Positions 36,432 to 45,701 are shown, counted from the first letter of the stretch. The stretch is 64,000 nt of DNA from Gammaproteobacteria bacterium (GCA_004173475.1 SEBU01000002.1:248001-312000), one strand, 5' to 3'. Made by a program: numbers and translations. The notes: generated from the sequence alone by a model not told the origin.

Positions 36432-38909
36432 ATGTACATAAACCGCCCGCAACACCTTGGCAAAACAGTTTCAGTAACTGCGACCAATCGGCCTATAAAA
36501 ATTGCTTACCTGGTTCCCTATACTGACTCGCCGGTAACGCATGCGATATTGGATGCGGCGTTTTATGAGTCGTACACTCGCTGGGGCGGCGCCTATACGC
36601 TCTTGATTCCGACAGATACTGATCGTTTTCTTAAGCCTGATTACGAACCATGGCTCGAGTTCTTTGATCCTGATTTTATTTATACCTATGTCACCCTCGA
36701 CGATAATTTTGTGAAGAGAATAGACCGGTTATGTTCACCCATAGCCTTTCTTTCACGAAGGGAACGCGATGAATCTGACGATATTCACTGGCGAGGATTT
36801 TTGCCATCGTGGAACCATTACTTTTCAGCCGTGTCGTCGGTGACGACCGTTCCAAGTCCCCACTTGCATTCATCTCTAGGCCGTCACGTGCCGGAAACCG
36901 ACGTTCTGGTGATAACACAGTATGAGCCGCGTCGCGAAGACCGGTTCGTCAGGGACAATTTTGGTGTTGCGTTTAACACCATCATGGCAACAAATCCCGT
37001 ACCGGGTTTATATAAAACGCTCAGTCTAGTTGAGCCAGAGTTGCCGCCCCATATGAACGTCGGCACTGTACGTTGTAATTCGATCGGCGAATTGTTTGAC
37101 GCATTTGCGGCAGAAAAAACGATCGCCATCGCGAAACTTGCAAGAGTGCACAGCGAGGGAATATCCAAGGCCAAATCGTTGGAGTGGTCAGATTCTTTCA
37201 ACCTGTTTATCGGCGGGTCTGTTCTTGACCGCCTAAACTTTTGGAATGCTCGCCATTTCACACCCACGCATTCCGGAACGCTCGGAGCCATGATTGTAGG
37301 CATCGATTTTTTTGATGATGACGATTGGGTAAAACAGCTGGGGCACTATTTAAACGCACACAACTATTCTCAGGGTGGCGGTCCAGCCGTCGTCACGATT
37401 CGAAGCCTGAGTTTAGGTTTGGAAGAGCTCATCCGTGCACGGGAAAAACTACAACCGCACACACACAACTCGGTACAGCTCGAGAATTCGTGTAATGCCC
37501 ACGCACATCCACTACCCAACGAATTAAACAATGTCTTCGACGGCGCTTGTGACAGCACAACATTTAAAGTTGCCGAAGATAGAAATACCGTATTAGCAAA
37601 AGAGCCAGACCACATTGCGTTCATACCCGCCCGTTACAGAGACATCGCTATCGGTAACTGGGTTGTGACGCACGAGATCGAAAGACATAACAACTTGTCG
37701 CAATACAGCAACGTGGTGGATCGATGGGTATTACCGAAACGGCAAAAATTAGCTCGCGCCTTTACCAACGCGTTGGGAAAAGTGTCCCGTCGCGGTTGCC
37801 TTTCGCTAATACCGGCCGCGCCCGGTCTGTTATTCGGGCAAGCTGGAAATGTGAAATACACATACGATTTGCATCTGCCGGATGACGAAACTTTCTTCCA
37901 GCATTTACTCACGCGTTTTTCAGAATACCCCGAACCGGACCGGAGAGCTGGCACCGATCATTCCGGTTACGAAGACATTTCAATATCTGATAAGGGTGAG
38001 AATCTACGCGGCATCATTTCTATGTTCGAGAGCCTTTCGGACGCGTATAAAATTCTCACCAATAAATATTGGCGAGGTGTCTTGCGATCTGCCAAGGACA
38101 AGTCAGTAAGGTATTTAACGTACAACTTACATCAACTATTGTCACGTTTACCCAACGACAAAGCCTCACGACAAAAACTAAATGCAGATCTACGCTTTGA
38201 CAACATTGTTGAAGTTACAAAATTCATGGAGGCGAACGTGATTGACACGCTGGAATTTTTGATCAAACAGAACGTTTTTTTCCAGGTGCATACGTGGCGA
38301 TGCGAGTATTGTGGTCACTCCAACTTTCGCAATTTTGATGATATGAAAATCAAAAATTTCTGTAACATTTGTAGCCGCGACTATTTTGTGCCTGTGGATA
38401 TGGAATGGGTCTATCAGCTCAATGAGTTTGTTTATCGGACGCTCGTTAATGGCCATGCTTTGCCTGTGTTGTGGGCACTCGGGTTTATTCAGGAGCATAT
38501 CGCTATGGGGAATTTTTGGTTTTTGCCCGAGGTCGATCTTTATGAAAGTAGACAACCTATCGCCAAAAAAGAAATCGATATTCTGTGTATCGCTGACGGA
38601 AAATTCTATGCAATTGAAGTAAAACTCACTGCATCACAGTTTCAGGCGTCTGGGGAAATCGATAAATTTATCGATAAAATCAACCGAATCCAACCGGATG
38701 TCGCGATGCTGGTATTTGAACGGTATGCCAAAAATGAGGAAGCTGCTCCTGCAATCCTCGATTTTTTGACGACTTCCGAGGCCGAGATTCGTGAAGCGAT
38801 TGGCCCGTCTATTAAACTGCAAGTGCTGACGGCTGAAGATATTGCTGATTTCAAGGAGCACCCACATTATGTCGGACCGTCCGGTATTCGGACAAGAACG
38901 TTTTATTGA
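36432..38909 (+). CDS. large transposon passenger with Zn finger and PD-(D/E)XK-like nuclease end
   Basis: I do not recognise this 825-aa protein as a whole. The C-terminal region carries a PD-(D/E)XK-like core: Asp in KKEIDILCIADG (about 714-718), then AIEVKLTASQ with Glu729 and Lys731. This is the arrangement found in restriction-type and Mrr/VRR nucleases. Before it lies a four-Cys zinc knuckle (CEYC about 624-627 and CNIC about 644-647). The first 600 residues are soluble and start with a beta-alpha pattern (KIAYLVPYTDSPVTHAILDA) of unknown type. It lies between the metal genes and the recombinase, alone in its transcription unit. A defence or DNA-processing role is inference. Confidence 0.72.
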   Translation: MYINRPQHLGKTVSVTATNRPIKIAYLVPYTDSPVTHAILDAAFYESYTRWGGAYTLLIPTDTDRFLKPDYEPWLEFFDPDFIYTYVTLDDNFVKRIDRLCSPIAFLSRRERDESDDIHWRGFLPSWNHYFSAVSSVTTVPSPHLHSSLGRHVPETDVLVITQYEPRREDRFVRDNFGVAFNTIMATNPVPGLYKTLSLVEPELPPHMNVGTVRCNSIGELFDAFAAEKTIAIAKLARVHSEGISKAKSLEWSDSFNLFIGGSVLDRLNFWNARHFTPTHSGTLGAMIVGIDFFDDDDWVKQLGHYLNAHNYSQGGGPAVVTIRSLSLGLEELIRAREKLQPHTHNSVQLENSCNAHAHPLPNELNNVFDGACDSTTFKVAEDRNTVLAKEPDHIAFIPARYRDIAIGNWVVTHEIERHNNLSQYSNVVDRWVLPKRQKLARAFTNALGKVSRRGCLSLIPAAPGLLFGQAGNVKYTYDLHLPDDETFFQHLLTRFSEYPEPDRRAGTDHSGYEDISISDKGENLRGIISMFESLSDAYKILTNKYWRGVLRSAKDKSVRYLTYNLHQLLSRLPNDKASRQKLNADLRFDNIVEVTKFMEANVIDTLEFLIKQNVFFQVHTWRCEYCGHSNFRNFDDMKIKNFCNICSRDYFVPVDMEWVYQLNEFVYRTLVNGHALPVLWALGFIQEHIAMGNFWFLPEVDLYESRQPIAKKEIDILCIADGKFYAIEVKLTASQFQASGEIDKFIDKINRIQPDVAMLVFERYAKNEEAAPAILDFLTTSEAEIREAIGPSIKLQVLTAEDIADFKEHPHYVGPSGIRTRTFY

Positions 38910-38999
38910 TGTGGACTACTACTGACACAGCCCGTAGGACCTTTGTGTCCAATACCGCAGACTCGCTACTATTGCGGATTTTGAGGTCGCACAGTTGCC

Positions 39000-39953
39000 A
39001 TGAATGACATCGATCACTACATAAAAGCCGGGACTCGGGATAACACCCGACGAGCGTACCAATCAGCTGTTCATCATTTTGAAGTTGAATGGGGAGGATT
39101 CCTTCCCGCCACGTCCGATATGGTCGCGCGGTACCTGGTGAATTACGCTGACAGTTTATCCATAAACACGCTCAAACTTCGGCTGGCGGGCCTGGCTCAA
39201 TGGCACAATGACCAGGGCATGCCCGATCCTACCAAAACGCCTATTGTCAGAAAGGTGTTAAAGGGAATTCGGGCTCTTCACCCGGCTCAGGAAAAGCAGG
39301 CAAAGCCTCTGCAATTAGACCAACTTGAAAAAGTAGTGGCATGGTTGGATGAGGAGCTATCGCTTGCCGCGCGCATCGGTAACCGCCAGCTCATCCTGAA
39401 ATATTCGCGCGATCGCGCAATCATATTGGTTGGATTTTGGAAAGGGTTTCGCAGTGACGAACTCAGCCGATTGGATGTGGATTTTATGCAGCTCATCCCG
39501 AGCGAAGGACTGGAGTTTTTCCTTCCCTTCTCAAAGGGTGATCGCGAAAGCAAAGGTCAAATTTTCAAGATTCCCGCGCTATTAAAACTGTGCCCCGTCG
39601 AGGCGGTGGCGGATTGGTTGGAAGTATCGGGTATTTCATCAGGACCGCTTTTTCGCCGTGTCACTCGGTGGGGCAATCTTGGCGAAGACAGTCTGCACCC
39701 GAGCAGCTTTATCCCATTGCTAAAGTCACTTTTCAGCCTGGCAAACGTCCAAGACGCGAGCGAGTACTCCAGTCATTCTCTACGTCGAGGCTTTGCAAGT
39801 TGGGCCACTGACAACAACTGGGATCTTAAATCCCTTATGCAGCATGTTGGCTGGAAAGACATGCGCTCAGCCATGCGATACTTGCCGGTTAGCGATCCAT
39901 TTTCTGACATGCGAAGCAAACCTCTCTTAGTAGTGCCGCACGACAAATCCTAG
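39000..39953 (+). CDS. tyrosine recombinase of the transposon
   Basis: This 317-aa phage-integrase-family recombinase has a SAM-like N-terminal core-binding domain. In the catalytic domain I see the first Arg (WKGFRSDELSRL), the HXLRRG box (SHSLRRGFASWA), a late His/Trp (QHVGWKDM) and the nucleophile Tyr (AMRYLPVSDP). In Tn3-family elements lacking a serine resolvase, such an enzyme (TnpI/TnpS type) resolves cointegrates. It precedes the SprT-like and transposase genes. Confidence 0.87.
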   Translation: MNDIDHYIKAGTRDNTRRAYQSAVHHFEVEWGGFLPATSDMVARYLVNYADSLSINTLKLRLAGLAQWHNDQGMPDPTKTPIVRKVLKGIRALHPAQEKQAKPLQLDQLEKVVAWLDEELSLAARIGNRQLILKYSRDRAIILVGFWKGFRSDELSRLDVDFMQLIPSEGLEFFLPFSKGDRESKGQIFKIPALLKLCPVEAVADWLEVSGISSGPLFRRVTRWGNLGEDSLHPSSFIPLLKSLFSLANVQDASEYSSHSLRRGFASWATDNNWDLKSLMQHVGWKDMRSAMRYLPVSDPFSDMRSKPLLVVPHDKS

Positions 39954-40046
39954 CAGTTGAATTCGTACATTACTCGCAACACTTCTTCCGACCAACGTCG
40001 ACACACAACATTGGAAAAACGTATGAATTGTTAGTGTGTGTAAAAA

Positions 40047-40071
40047 ATCATACACTGGACCAATGTATGAT
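40047..40071. repeat. inverted repeat upstream of SprT-like gene
   Basis: ATCATACA and TGTATGAT are perfect 8-bp arms separated by 9 bp. A related GTATGA lies about 30 bp upstream. It could be an operator or part of a resolution site. Confidence 0.45.
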
Positions 40072-40127
40072 CTCACCAGAAATTCGTACTAAAGAGTTAG
40101 ACCGTTATAATGAGATTGCACTTAATT

Positions 40128-40166
40128 GGTGCGTATTTTGGGTGTGTACAAACCAAAAAAAGCACC
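40128..40166 (+). repeat. stem-loop just before SprT-like gene
   Basis: GGTGCGTATTTTGG and CCAAAAAAAGCACC pair at 12 of 14 positions across an 11-nt loop, 22 nt before the SprT-like start. A regulatory hairpin is possible; the T/A-rich arm makes it a weak terminator. Confidence 0.4.
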
Positions 40167-40188
40167 ACAATGATGCGTTGGGAAGGGT

Positions 40189-41082
40189 ATGAGCGAGAAG
40201 CCTACATCGGCATCGTATGATGCGCTGTTGGAAGCCTACGATTATTTTAACCGGAGTCTCTTCGGGGGACAACTGCCGCCCGTATTGTTGACCTACCATC
40301 GTCAACGTAAAGTGATGGGATACGCGTCCATTGGCCGCTGGGTGAATAATAAACGGGAATACGTGGATGAGCTCGCGGTGAACCCAGAGTACTTCGCTAA
40401 ATATCCCCTGATGGAGATTTGCCAAACGCTTTGCCATGAGATGGTTCATATTTGGCAGGCACATCATGGAACACCGAGTCGTCGCGGTTACCACAATGCC
40501 CAGTGGGCGCAAAAGATGACGTTGATTGGCCTTATGCCGTCAGCAACGGGGAAGCCTGGCGGTGCAAAGCTCGGTGAGTGGCTGATGGACTATGTTTTGT
40601 TGGACGGGGCGTTCCATAAAGCGTGCCGACAGTTTTTAAACCAAGGATTTTCGCTGCCGTGGGTGGATCGTTACCCCATCTTTCGCCTTGACCTTCCGGT
40701 TCTAGCCTTCGATGACGCCGGCATTGCTGTTGAGCTTGATCACCGCTTGAATCCCAAAGCTCAACGTGCGGTCGCCGCGATGAAATCGGGGCACGCAATC
40801 ACTTCTACAGCCGTTACCGTCAGCCCACCGGTACCTATGTCATGGCCGGAGCCGGTTGCAAGAGACTTACCGCCTGACTTTTCGGAGCCGCTAGCGCATT
40901 TCAAGGACAGCCCCAACGATGCGTTCGAAGAGGCGCTATTGCTTGAACTCAACCCTAGGACACGTCCCAAGTCAGGACGGGTCAAATATACGTGTAAAGT
41001 CTGCCACATTCAGGTGTGGGGAAAACCGGGGCTCAACCTTGGATGCAATGACTGCGATCAGGTTATGCGCGAGGTAATCTAA
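40189..41082 (+). CDS. SprT-like zinc metalloprotease-type protein of transposon
   Basis: This 297-aa protein has an SprT-like domain with HEXXH (CHEMVHIWQAHHG) and a C-terminal zinc ribbon (CKVC, then CNDC). SprT/SPRTN-like proteins act on DNA-bound proteins. SprT-like genes with this zinc ribbon are frequent beside Tn3-family transposases, although their role in transposition is not settled. It is 66 nt upstream of the transposase in the same direction. Confidence 0.82.
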   Translation: MSEKPTSASYDALLEAYDYFNRSLFGGQLPPVLLTYHRQRKVMGYASIGRWVNNKREYVDELAVNPEYFAKYPLMEICQTLCHEMVHIWQAHHGTPSRRGYHNAQWAQKMTLIGLMPSATGKPGGAKLGEWLMDYVLLDGAFHKACRQFLNQGFSLPWVDRYPIFRLDLPVLAFDDAGIAVELDHRLNPKAQRAVAAMKSGHAITSTAVTVSPPVPMSWPEPVARDLPPDFSEPLAHFKDSPNDAFEEALLLELNPRTRPKSGRVKYTCKVCHIQVWGKPGLNLGCNDCDQVMREVI

Positions 41083-41148
41083 ATAGCATCAACGTAACAG
41101 TCCCCAGAGTACATTCGGCGCTCCTACCACTCTCTGAAGGAGTTACCG

Positions 41149-44100
41149 ATGTTCATACCCACCACCGATCAAACCTTTCACGATTCCTTGCCCGAATTCA
41201 AAGCCTCAGACCGAAAACGCTTTTTTTATTTAGACGAGCGACTAGGACGCCACATCCTTCCCACGATTCGCACCGATGCCAATAAAGTGTTTGTCATGGT
41301 GGTGTACGGCTACTTCAAGGCGACAGGGCAATTTTATGACACGGCGCGACAGACAGACATTGATTATGTCGCACAAAAATTAAAATATGAGCACCGCCAG
41401 TTTCACTGGGACGACTACAAATCTACGACCCGCGATCGCCATCGTGAGCAGATTCTAGAAGCCATGGAGTTTGTGAGTTTTGACAACCGTCCGGAGGGCT
41501 TCGATAAACTCATCATTAACGCCGCGCGTGCTCAAAAAAATCCGGGCAGAATGTTTACAGAGGCCTGCAAGTGGCTGCCGGAATGCAAGACTGAAATTCC
41601 GAAATACCAACGCTTAAAAGACCATATCAGCGATCTGTATTCTCAACACCAGCAAGCGCAATTTGATCGTATCGCCACACATTTGAAAAAGGGAGACGCG
41701 GTGTTACTGGACGAATTGTTAGAGAAGACGCCAGAGGAAGCAGACCAGTGGCAGGTGCATCGACTCACCATCTTGAAAAAATTCAATCAATCTACACGCA
41801 CCAACAGCATTAGAGAAAACATTGCCGCGTTCGATACGTTGCGGCCATTGTATGAGATTGTGAAGCCAGTCGTAGCGCAACTTGATTACACGTCCGATGG
41901 GTTGCGTCGCTTCGCGGCAAGCGTCAATCGCCAACAGGTATTTCAATTAAAACGACTCAACGATCCCAGTCGGTATCTCCGGTTAATGTGTTTTACCAGC
42001 CATCAATATCGCCAGCTCGAAGATATCCTGATAGATACCATCCTGGTGTCGGAAAAATCGGCGACGCATGAAGCCGACAAAAAAGCGAAGGACGAATACT
42101 ACCAGCACCGCAACGAACAATCTCAACACACACAAAAGCTTGTTGGTGCTACCAAAAGCCTAGTGGGCCTCATCGCTGAATTACAAGAAGTGTTGGAAAA
42201 TCCCGTGTTGGGTGACAGTGAAAAAGTCAGCATGGCGCAGGCTCTTTTTCAAAAAGCTGGATTGTCTGCCGCAGGAATAACGAATCACGTCAACGACGTG
42301 CAAGCCGACTTGGATCAGGTGAGCGGTCAAGCGCTATTGATGAAACATTTGGAACAGGTGTCATTAAAACTACAACGAAAATGCAACGACATTATTTTGC
42401 GATTGGAATTTCAGGCCGATCCAACGGCTGAACCGCTACTCAAAGCCATCACCAAATTTAAACAAACCCAGGGGAAAGTGGATAACAAATTCCCGGTGGG
42501 CTTCCTATCAAAAGGCGAGCGCACGTTTGTCGAAGTCGGGGAAGGTCTCAACAAACCACTGTACAAAATATTGATGATTCAGCACATAGCCGCTGCGATC
42601 AAAAGTGGTATTTTAAGCGTAGCAAATTCGTATAAATACCGCCGCCTGGATGAATATCTGATTCCTGAAGAGCGATGGTCAACCGAACGTCTGGCATTAT
42701 TGACTCAAGCGGAGATGCTTGAATTTGAGGACGTAAATGCTTTTCTTGAAAGAGAAGCGCTAGAGCTTGATGCCAGGTTTAACGAAACGAATGATCATAT
42801 TCTCACCAACGAAAATAGTTTCGTTGATGTCGACGGTCTTGGCGGGTACAAGCTTTTGTCAGAAAGAAATACGATGGTTGAGTTGGTGGTTAACGACCAA
42901 CTCGATATTGAATTATTTCCTCACGAAGAATTTATTCACATTACCGAAGCAATCAATACCGTAAACCAGGCGAGCGGATTTTTAAACGAGTTTGACGCTA
43001 TCTCGCATAGCCATCTGAAAGGAAGGCCCGACGATAGAAATTTCTATGCAGGCATTATCGCGTTGGGCGCGCAGATCGGAACACGAAAACTTGCAAAATT
43101 ATCCCGAGCTATCAAAGACGCCACCCTCGAATCCACAACCTTGTCGTACTTTGGATTGGACAATTTACACCGTGCAAGTGATGCCATTGTGCGGTTTGTA
43201 AACCGGTTGCCGTTATCAAGCCTTTTTGAAAATGAATACGGAATGCAGACGTCCAGCGATGGCCAAAAATATTCAGTTGGAAAAGAATCTTTTAACGCAA
43301 ATTTTTCATTTAAATATGGCGGGCGTGATCGAGTTTTATCGGCGTACACCTTTACGGATGCGCGTGGTTTGTTTCCATATTCAATGGTAATAAGCGGTGC
43401 GGAACGCGAAGCACATTACATGATAGATGGCTTGTTAAAAAACGATGTTGTTAAATCAGATATGCATTCAACAGACACGCATGGTTACACCGAGGCAGTG
43501 TTTGGGATGAGCTATCTAATGAAATTTTCTTTCGCACCACGAATTAAAAACGTGCACAACCAGCAGCTGTACGCCATGAAATATCGATCGGTGTATAAAC
43601 AGAAGAAATACCCGGTATTGCCAGATAAACGCATCGACGCCGACCTCATCCGGCAACATTGGGACGGCATCCTGCGACTCATCGTGTCTGTCAAACTGGG
43701 GGAAGTGACCGCGTCACAAATCTTCAAGCGTTTGAATTCTTACTCCAGCGATTCAAACCCGCTTTACAACGCGTTAAAGGAGCTGGGAAGAATCCCAAAA
43801 ACAACCTATATCCTGCGCTATATCGATGACCTCGACCTTCGAAAAGCGGTCCACAAGCAACTTAATAAAGGTGAGTCAGGTAATCGGTTAGACAGGGCCT
43901 TAGCCATAGGTCGTCATGATTATGCGCAAACACTAAAAGAAGACCAACAGATTGCCGAATGCTGTAAACGGATTTTGAAAAACGTCGTCGTGTGTTGGAA
44001 CTTTATGTACGTATCGAGCAAATTGGTGGGCGCAACAAACCCCAGCGAGAGAAATGCGATCCTGGAGAAGGTGAGAGTGTCGTCGTTGCTGGCATGGGAG

Positions 44101-44220
44101 CATTTTATTCTGCACGGTGAATTCGATTTCTCAGATGCGCGGCTGCAGGACTCACAAAAGTTTGATTTTGAAAGCATGATGGATCCGAAGATCGTTGAGG
44201 AGCGGCCCGACGATAAATAA
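41149..44220 (+). CDS. tnpA: Tn3-family transposase
   Basis: This 1023-aa DDE transposase of the Tn3 family performs replicative transposition. Catalytic-domain landmarks are visible: Asp in MQTSSDGQKY, Asp in DMHSTDTHGYTEAVFG and the Glu in KGESGNRLDRALAIG. The N-terminal end-binding region (LDERLGRHILPTIRTDANK) is typical. Length matches the family (about 950-1020). It is nearest the right inverted repeat, as usual in this family, and is followed by a long hairpin. Confidence 0.93.
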   Translation: MFIPTTDQTFHDSLPEFKASDRKRFFYLDERLGRHILPTIRTDANKVFVMVVYGYFKATGQFYDTARQTDIDYVAQKLKYEHRQFHWDDYKSTTRDRHREQILEAMEFVSFDNRPEGFDKLIINAARAQKNPGRMFTEACKWLPECKTEIPKYQRLKDHISDLYSQHQQAQFDRIATHLKKGDAVLLDELLEKTPEEADQWQVHRLTILKKFNQSTRTNSIRENIAAFDTLRPLYEIVKPVVAQLDYTSDGLRRFAASVNRQQVFQLKRLNDPSRYLRLMCFTSHQYRQLEDILIDTILVSEKSATHEADKKAKDEYYQHRNEQSQHTQKLVGATKSLVGLIAELQEVLENPVLGDSEKVSMAQALFQKAGLSAAGITNHVNDVQADLDQVSGQALLMKHLEQVSLKLQRKCNDIILRLEFQADPTAEPLLKAITKFKQTQGKVDNKFPVGFLSKGERTFVEVGEGLNKPLYKILMIQHIAAAIKSGILSVANSYKYRRLDEYLIPEERWSTERLALLTQAEMLEFEDVNAFLEREALELDARFNETNDHILTNENSFVDVDGLGGYKLLSERNTMVELVVNDQLDIELFPHEEFIHITEAINTVNQASGFLNEFDAISHSHLKGRPDDRNFYAGIIALGAQIGTRKLAKLSRAIKDATLESTTLSYFGLDNLHRASDAIVRFVNRLPLSSLFENEYGMQTSSDGQKYSVGKESFNANFSFKYGGRDRVLSAYTFTDARGLFPYSMVISGAEREAHYMIDGLLKNDVVKSDMHSTDTHGYTEAVFGMSYLMKFSFAPRIKNVHNQQLYAMKYRSVYKQKKYPVLPDKRIDADLIRQHWDGILRLIVSVKLGEVTASQIFKRLNSYSSDSNPLYNALKELGRIPKTTYILRYIDDLDLRKAVHKQLNKGESGNRLDRALAIGRHDYAQTLKEDQQIAECCKRILKNVVVCWNFMYVSSKLVGATNPSERNAILEKVRVSSLLAWEHFILHGEFDFSDARLQDSQKFDFESMMDPKIVEERPDDK

Positions 44221-44234
44221 CAGGAAAAAGGCGT

Positions 44235-44274
44235 TTCCCAAATTTTGGCGGGATTTACCGCTAAAATTTGGGAA
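44235..44274. terminator. 17-bp hairpin after tnpA
   Basis: Arms 44235-44251 (TTCCCAAATTTTGGCGG) and 44258-44274 pair over 17 positions with one G-U pair and a 6-nt loop. It probably stops tnpA transcription and shields the gene from outside transcripts. No strong U-tract follows. Confidence 0.65.
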
Positions 44275-44325
44275 TTAATTTAGTATTTAAGTTATTGAAT
44301 ACGCGAAGTTTTTCTAATTTCCTGC

Positions 44326-44357
44326 GGAGAAAAGCGGGGTTTTGTTTAAACTTAACC
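44326..44357. repeat. right terminal inverted repeat of the transposon
   Basis: It ends with TTTAAACTTAACC and mirrors 16396-16418 without mismatch over 23 bp. The next nine inner bases agree except at two positions. Sequence identity stops at its outer edge. Confidence 0.85.
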
Positions 44358-44504
44358 TTTAATGAAGACGCCGAGCGAAACAACTTTTTTCGCCCACTTC
44401 TTATCATTAACTCAAAGGAAAACGTATGTTGATAAGCCTATCGAGAGGAGATTTGGAAGAATTCACCGCGAAAAATGACGTGCCTAGAGAGACGCCTCGC
44501 ACAG

Positions 44505-45119
44505 CTAATTTAATCTTGAAACTTCGGCTCGCTCTACAGTAAAAACAGAACCCAGATCAGTTGTTATATATAAGCCCTTCAGTTGATTCTGTTGCACCGC
44601 ATCAACGAATGTTTGCGTACACTGCAGCGTATAGAACGCATTAAACTTCGTACGGAATAGGACCCAATTATCCAGTTTTTCTTCGTGGAAGGCCAGATTA
44701 TCCAAGTCTCCCCACTCATTCATTCTTGATAATTTTGTATCCAAAGCATCTTTATCTTCCGCGATATTCAACGGTGTAAATATAAAAGCATCACCACCGC
44801 TGTAGATAGCAGGAAGAAATTCACCGTCATTTTTTATTAAATCTTTGAGTACGTTGTAAGCCTTTTTATTTAAGAAAAGTCTACCTTCAAATACAGCGAT
44901 GTCGGGAATCGGGTACTTTGCTTTTGCTTTGTCATAAACCGTGAAATTCATTTTCAGCGGCTCATTAAAGATCCCCGCGAATGACCGCGGACCGTGATAC
45001 ATGTCAATACGCCTGTCCTTAGTTTCACTCGTAATCGGACCAACTATCGATTCGACTTGATCGGAATCGATTGCCGGCTCGAGAAACTGCTTGTCATCCA
45101 ATAAGATTGTATAGAGCAT
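44505..45119 (-). CDS. Imm11/DUF1629-like immunity protein
   Basis: The 204-aa soluble protein resembles the Imm11/DUF1629 immunity family seen in polymorphic toxin loci. It starts immediately after the stop of the AHH-type toxin gene upstream, a typical toxin-immunity pairing. It should bind and block that nuclease in the producing cell. Similarity to the second Imm11-like gene here (47386-47961) is in layout more than sequence, so they probably protect against different toxins. The family call is by pattern and is moderately certain. Confidence 0.65.
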   Translation of the reverse strand: MLYTILLDDKQFLEPAIDSDQVESIVGPITSETKDRRIDMYHGPRSFAGIFNEPLKMNFTVYDKAKAKYPIPDIAVFEGRLFLNKKAYNVLKDLIKNDGEFLPAIYSGGDAFIFTPLNIAEDKDALDTKLSRMNEWGDLDNLAFHEEKLDNWVLFRTKFNAFYTLQCTQTFVDAVQQNQLKGLYITTDLGSVFTVERAEVSRLN

Positions 45120-45701
45120 TTAAACACGTCCGGTTTGTGGCATTACTGCCGGAGGAACTGAGCCTTGCTGAAGCGATCTTCTAATAAAATGTAATGTGAA
45201 AACAAGCTGGTCAGCTGAAGTAATGGTGATCCAATTTATGCGATTTCCCAACCAGTTAAAATATTGGTCGTGATGAATTCGTTTGTGAGGCACCGCGTTT
45301 TGAAGGTGCGCAGGCATGTGACGACGATCTTCCCAATCTCTTGGCAACCATGCTCCGTTGTGTGGGTCATCAATCCGAAACTTCAGCCACGCCATGATCG
45401 CCCTCGCGGCGATAGCTTTTTGGTGACCGCCACTGATGATCGCGTGACAATCACACTTCTCAGAAGGTCTGCAATCTCCTGCTAATGCCATGTGCCTAGC
45501 TAATCGTGTTGAGTTATGCCCCTCGGACTTTAATGCACTATCAGCCATGTTGTTGGCAGCAATGCGATACTTATCGAGCTTATCGTAGAACACTCCGAGT
45601 GCTTGTATTGCGGCGAAATCTGCTGACGTCGGCTTATCTTTCTTTGCAAAATCAGCCAAAACACGGTCAACGTGAGAAAAAAAGGGGGCTGGTGCTGCCA
45701 T
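45120..45701 (-). CDS. AHH-type nuclease toxin (variant motif)
   Basis: The 193-aa protein looks like the C-terminal nuclease part of a polymorphic toxin. The core reads CDCHAIISGGHQ, then FRIDDPHNGAWLP and a late HHDQYFNWL. That matches the HNH/EndoVII-type AHH pattern, but with C-H-A (85-87) in place of A-H-H. No delivery domain precedes it, so it may be an orphan or a cargo effector. It is paired with the Imm11-like gene directly downstream. GGAG-like sequence before the start is weak. Confidence 0.68.
   Translation of the reverse strand: MAAPAPFFSHVDRVLADFAKKDKPTSADFAAIQALGVFYDKLDKYRIAANNMADSALKSEGHNSTRLARHMALAGDCRPSEKCDCHAIISGGHQKAIAARAIMAWLKFRIDDPHNGAWLPRDWEDRRHMPAHLQNAVPHKRIHHDQYFNWLGNRINWITITSADQLVFTLHFIRRSLQQGSVPPAVMPQTGRV

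Larger units (their letters stand above)
16396..44357. mobile_element. 28-kb Tn3-family heavy-metal resistance transposon
   Basis: The element is bounded by terminal inverted repeats at 16396-16427 and 44326-44357. The outer 23 bp are perfectly matched, and 30 of 32 match overall. A Tn3-type transposase lies at the right end, with a tyrosine recombinase and SprT-like gene beside it. A KfrA/TnpT-like gene and DUF3703 are at the left end. The cargo is copper/silver, lead/cadmium and zinc/cobalt/cadmium resistance plus one large unknown protein. The 5-bp flanks differ (TATTT left, TTTAA right), so no target duplication is visible, which suggests rearrangement after insertion. The ends begin GG rather than the GGGG typical of many Tn3 elements. 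Confidence 0.82.

Noticed and set aside
36317-36526. 69-codon frame before the 825-aa gene
   Set aside because: It overlaps the start of the real gene in another frame and has no ribosome site.
16391-44362. Target-site duplication around the transposon
   Set aside because: The five flanking bases are TATTT on the left and TTTAA on the right; shifts of one or two bases do not help.
44425-44543. Short plus-strand frame right of the transposon (starts MLISLSRGDLEEF)
   Set aside because: Only about 39 codons and overlaps the end of the Imm11-like gene; no supporting context.
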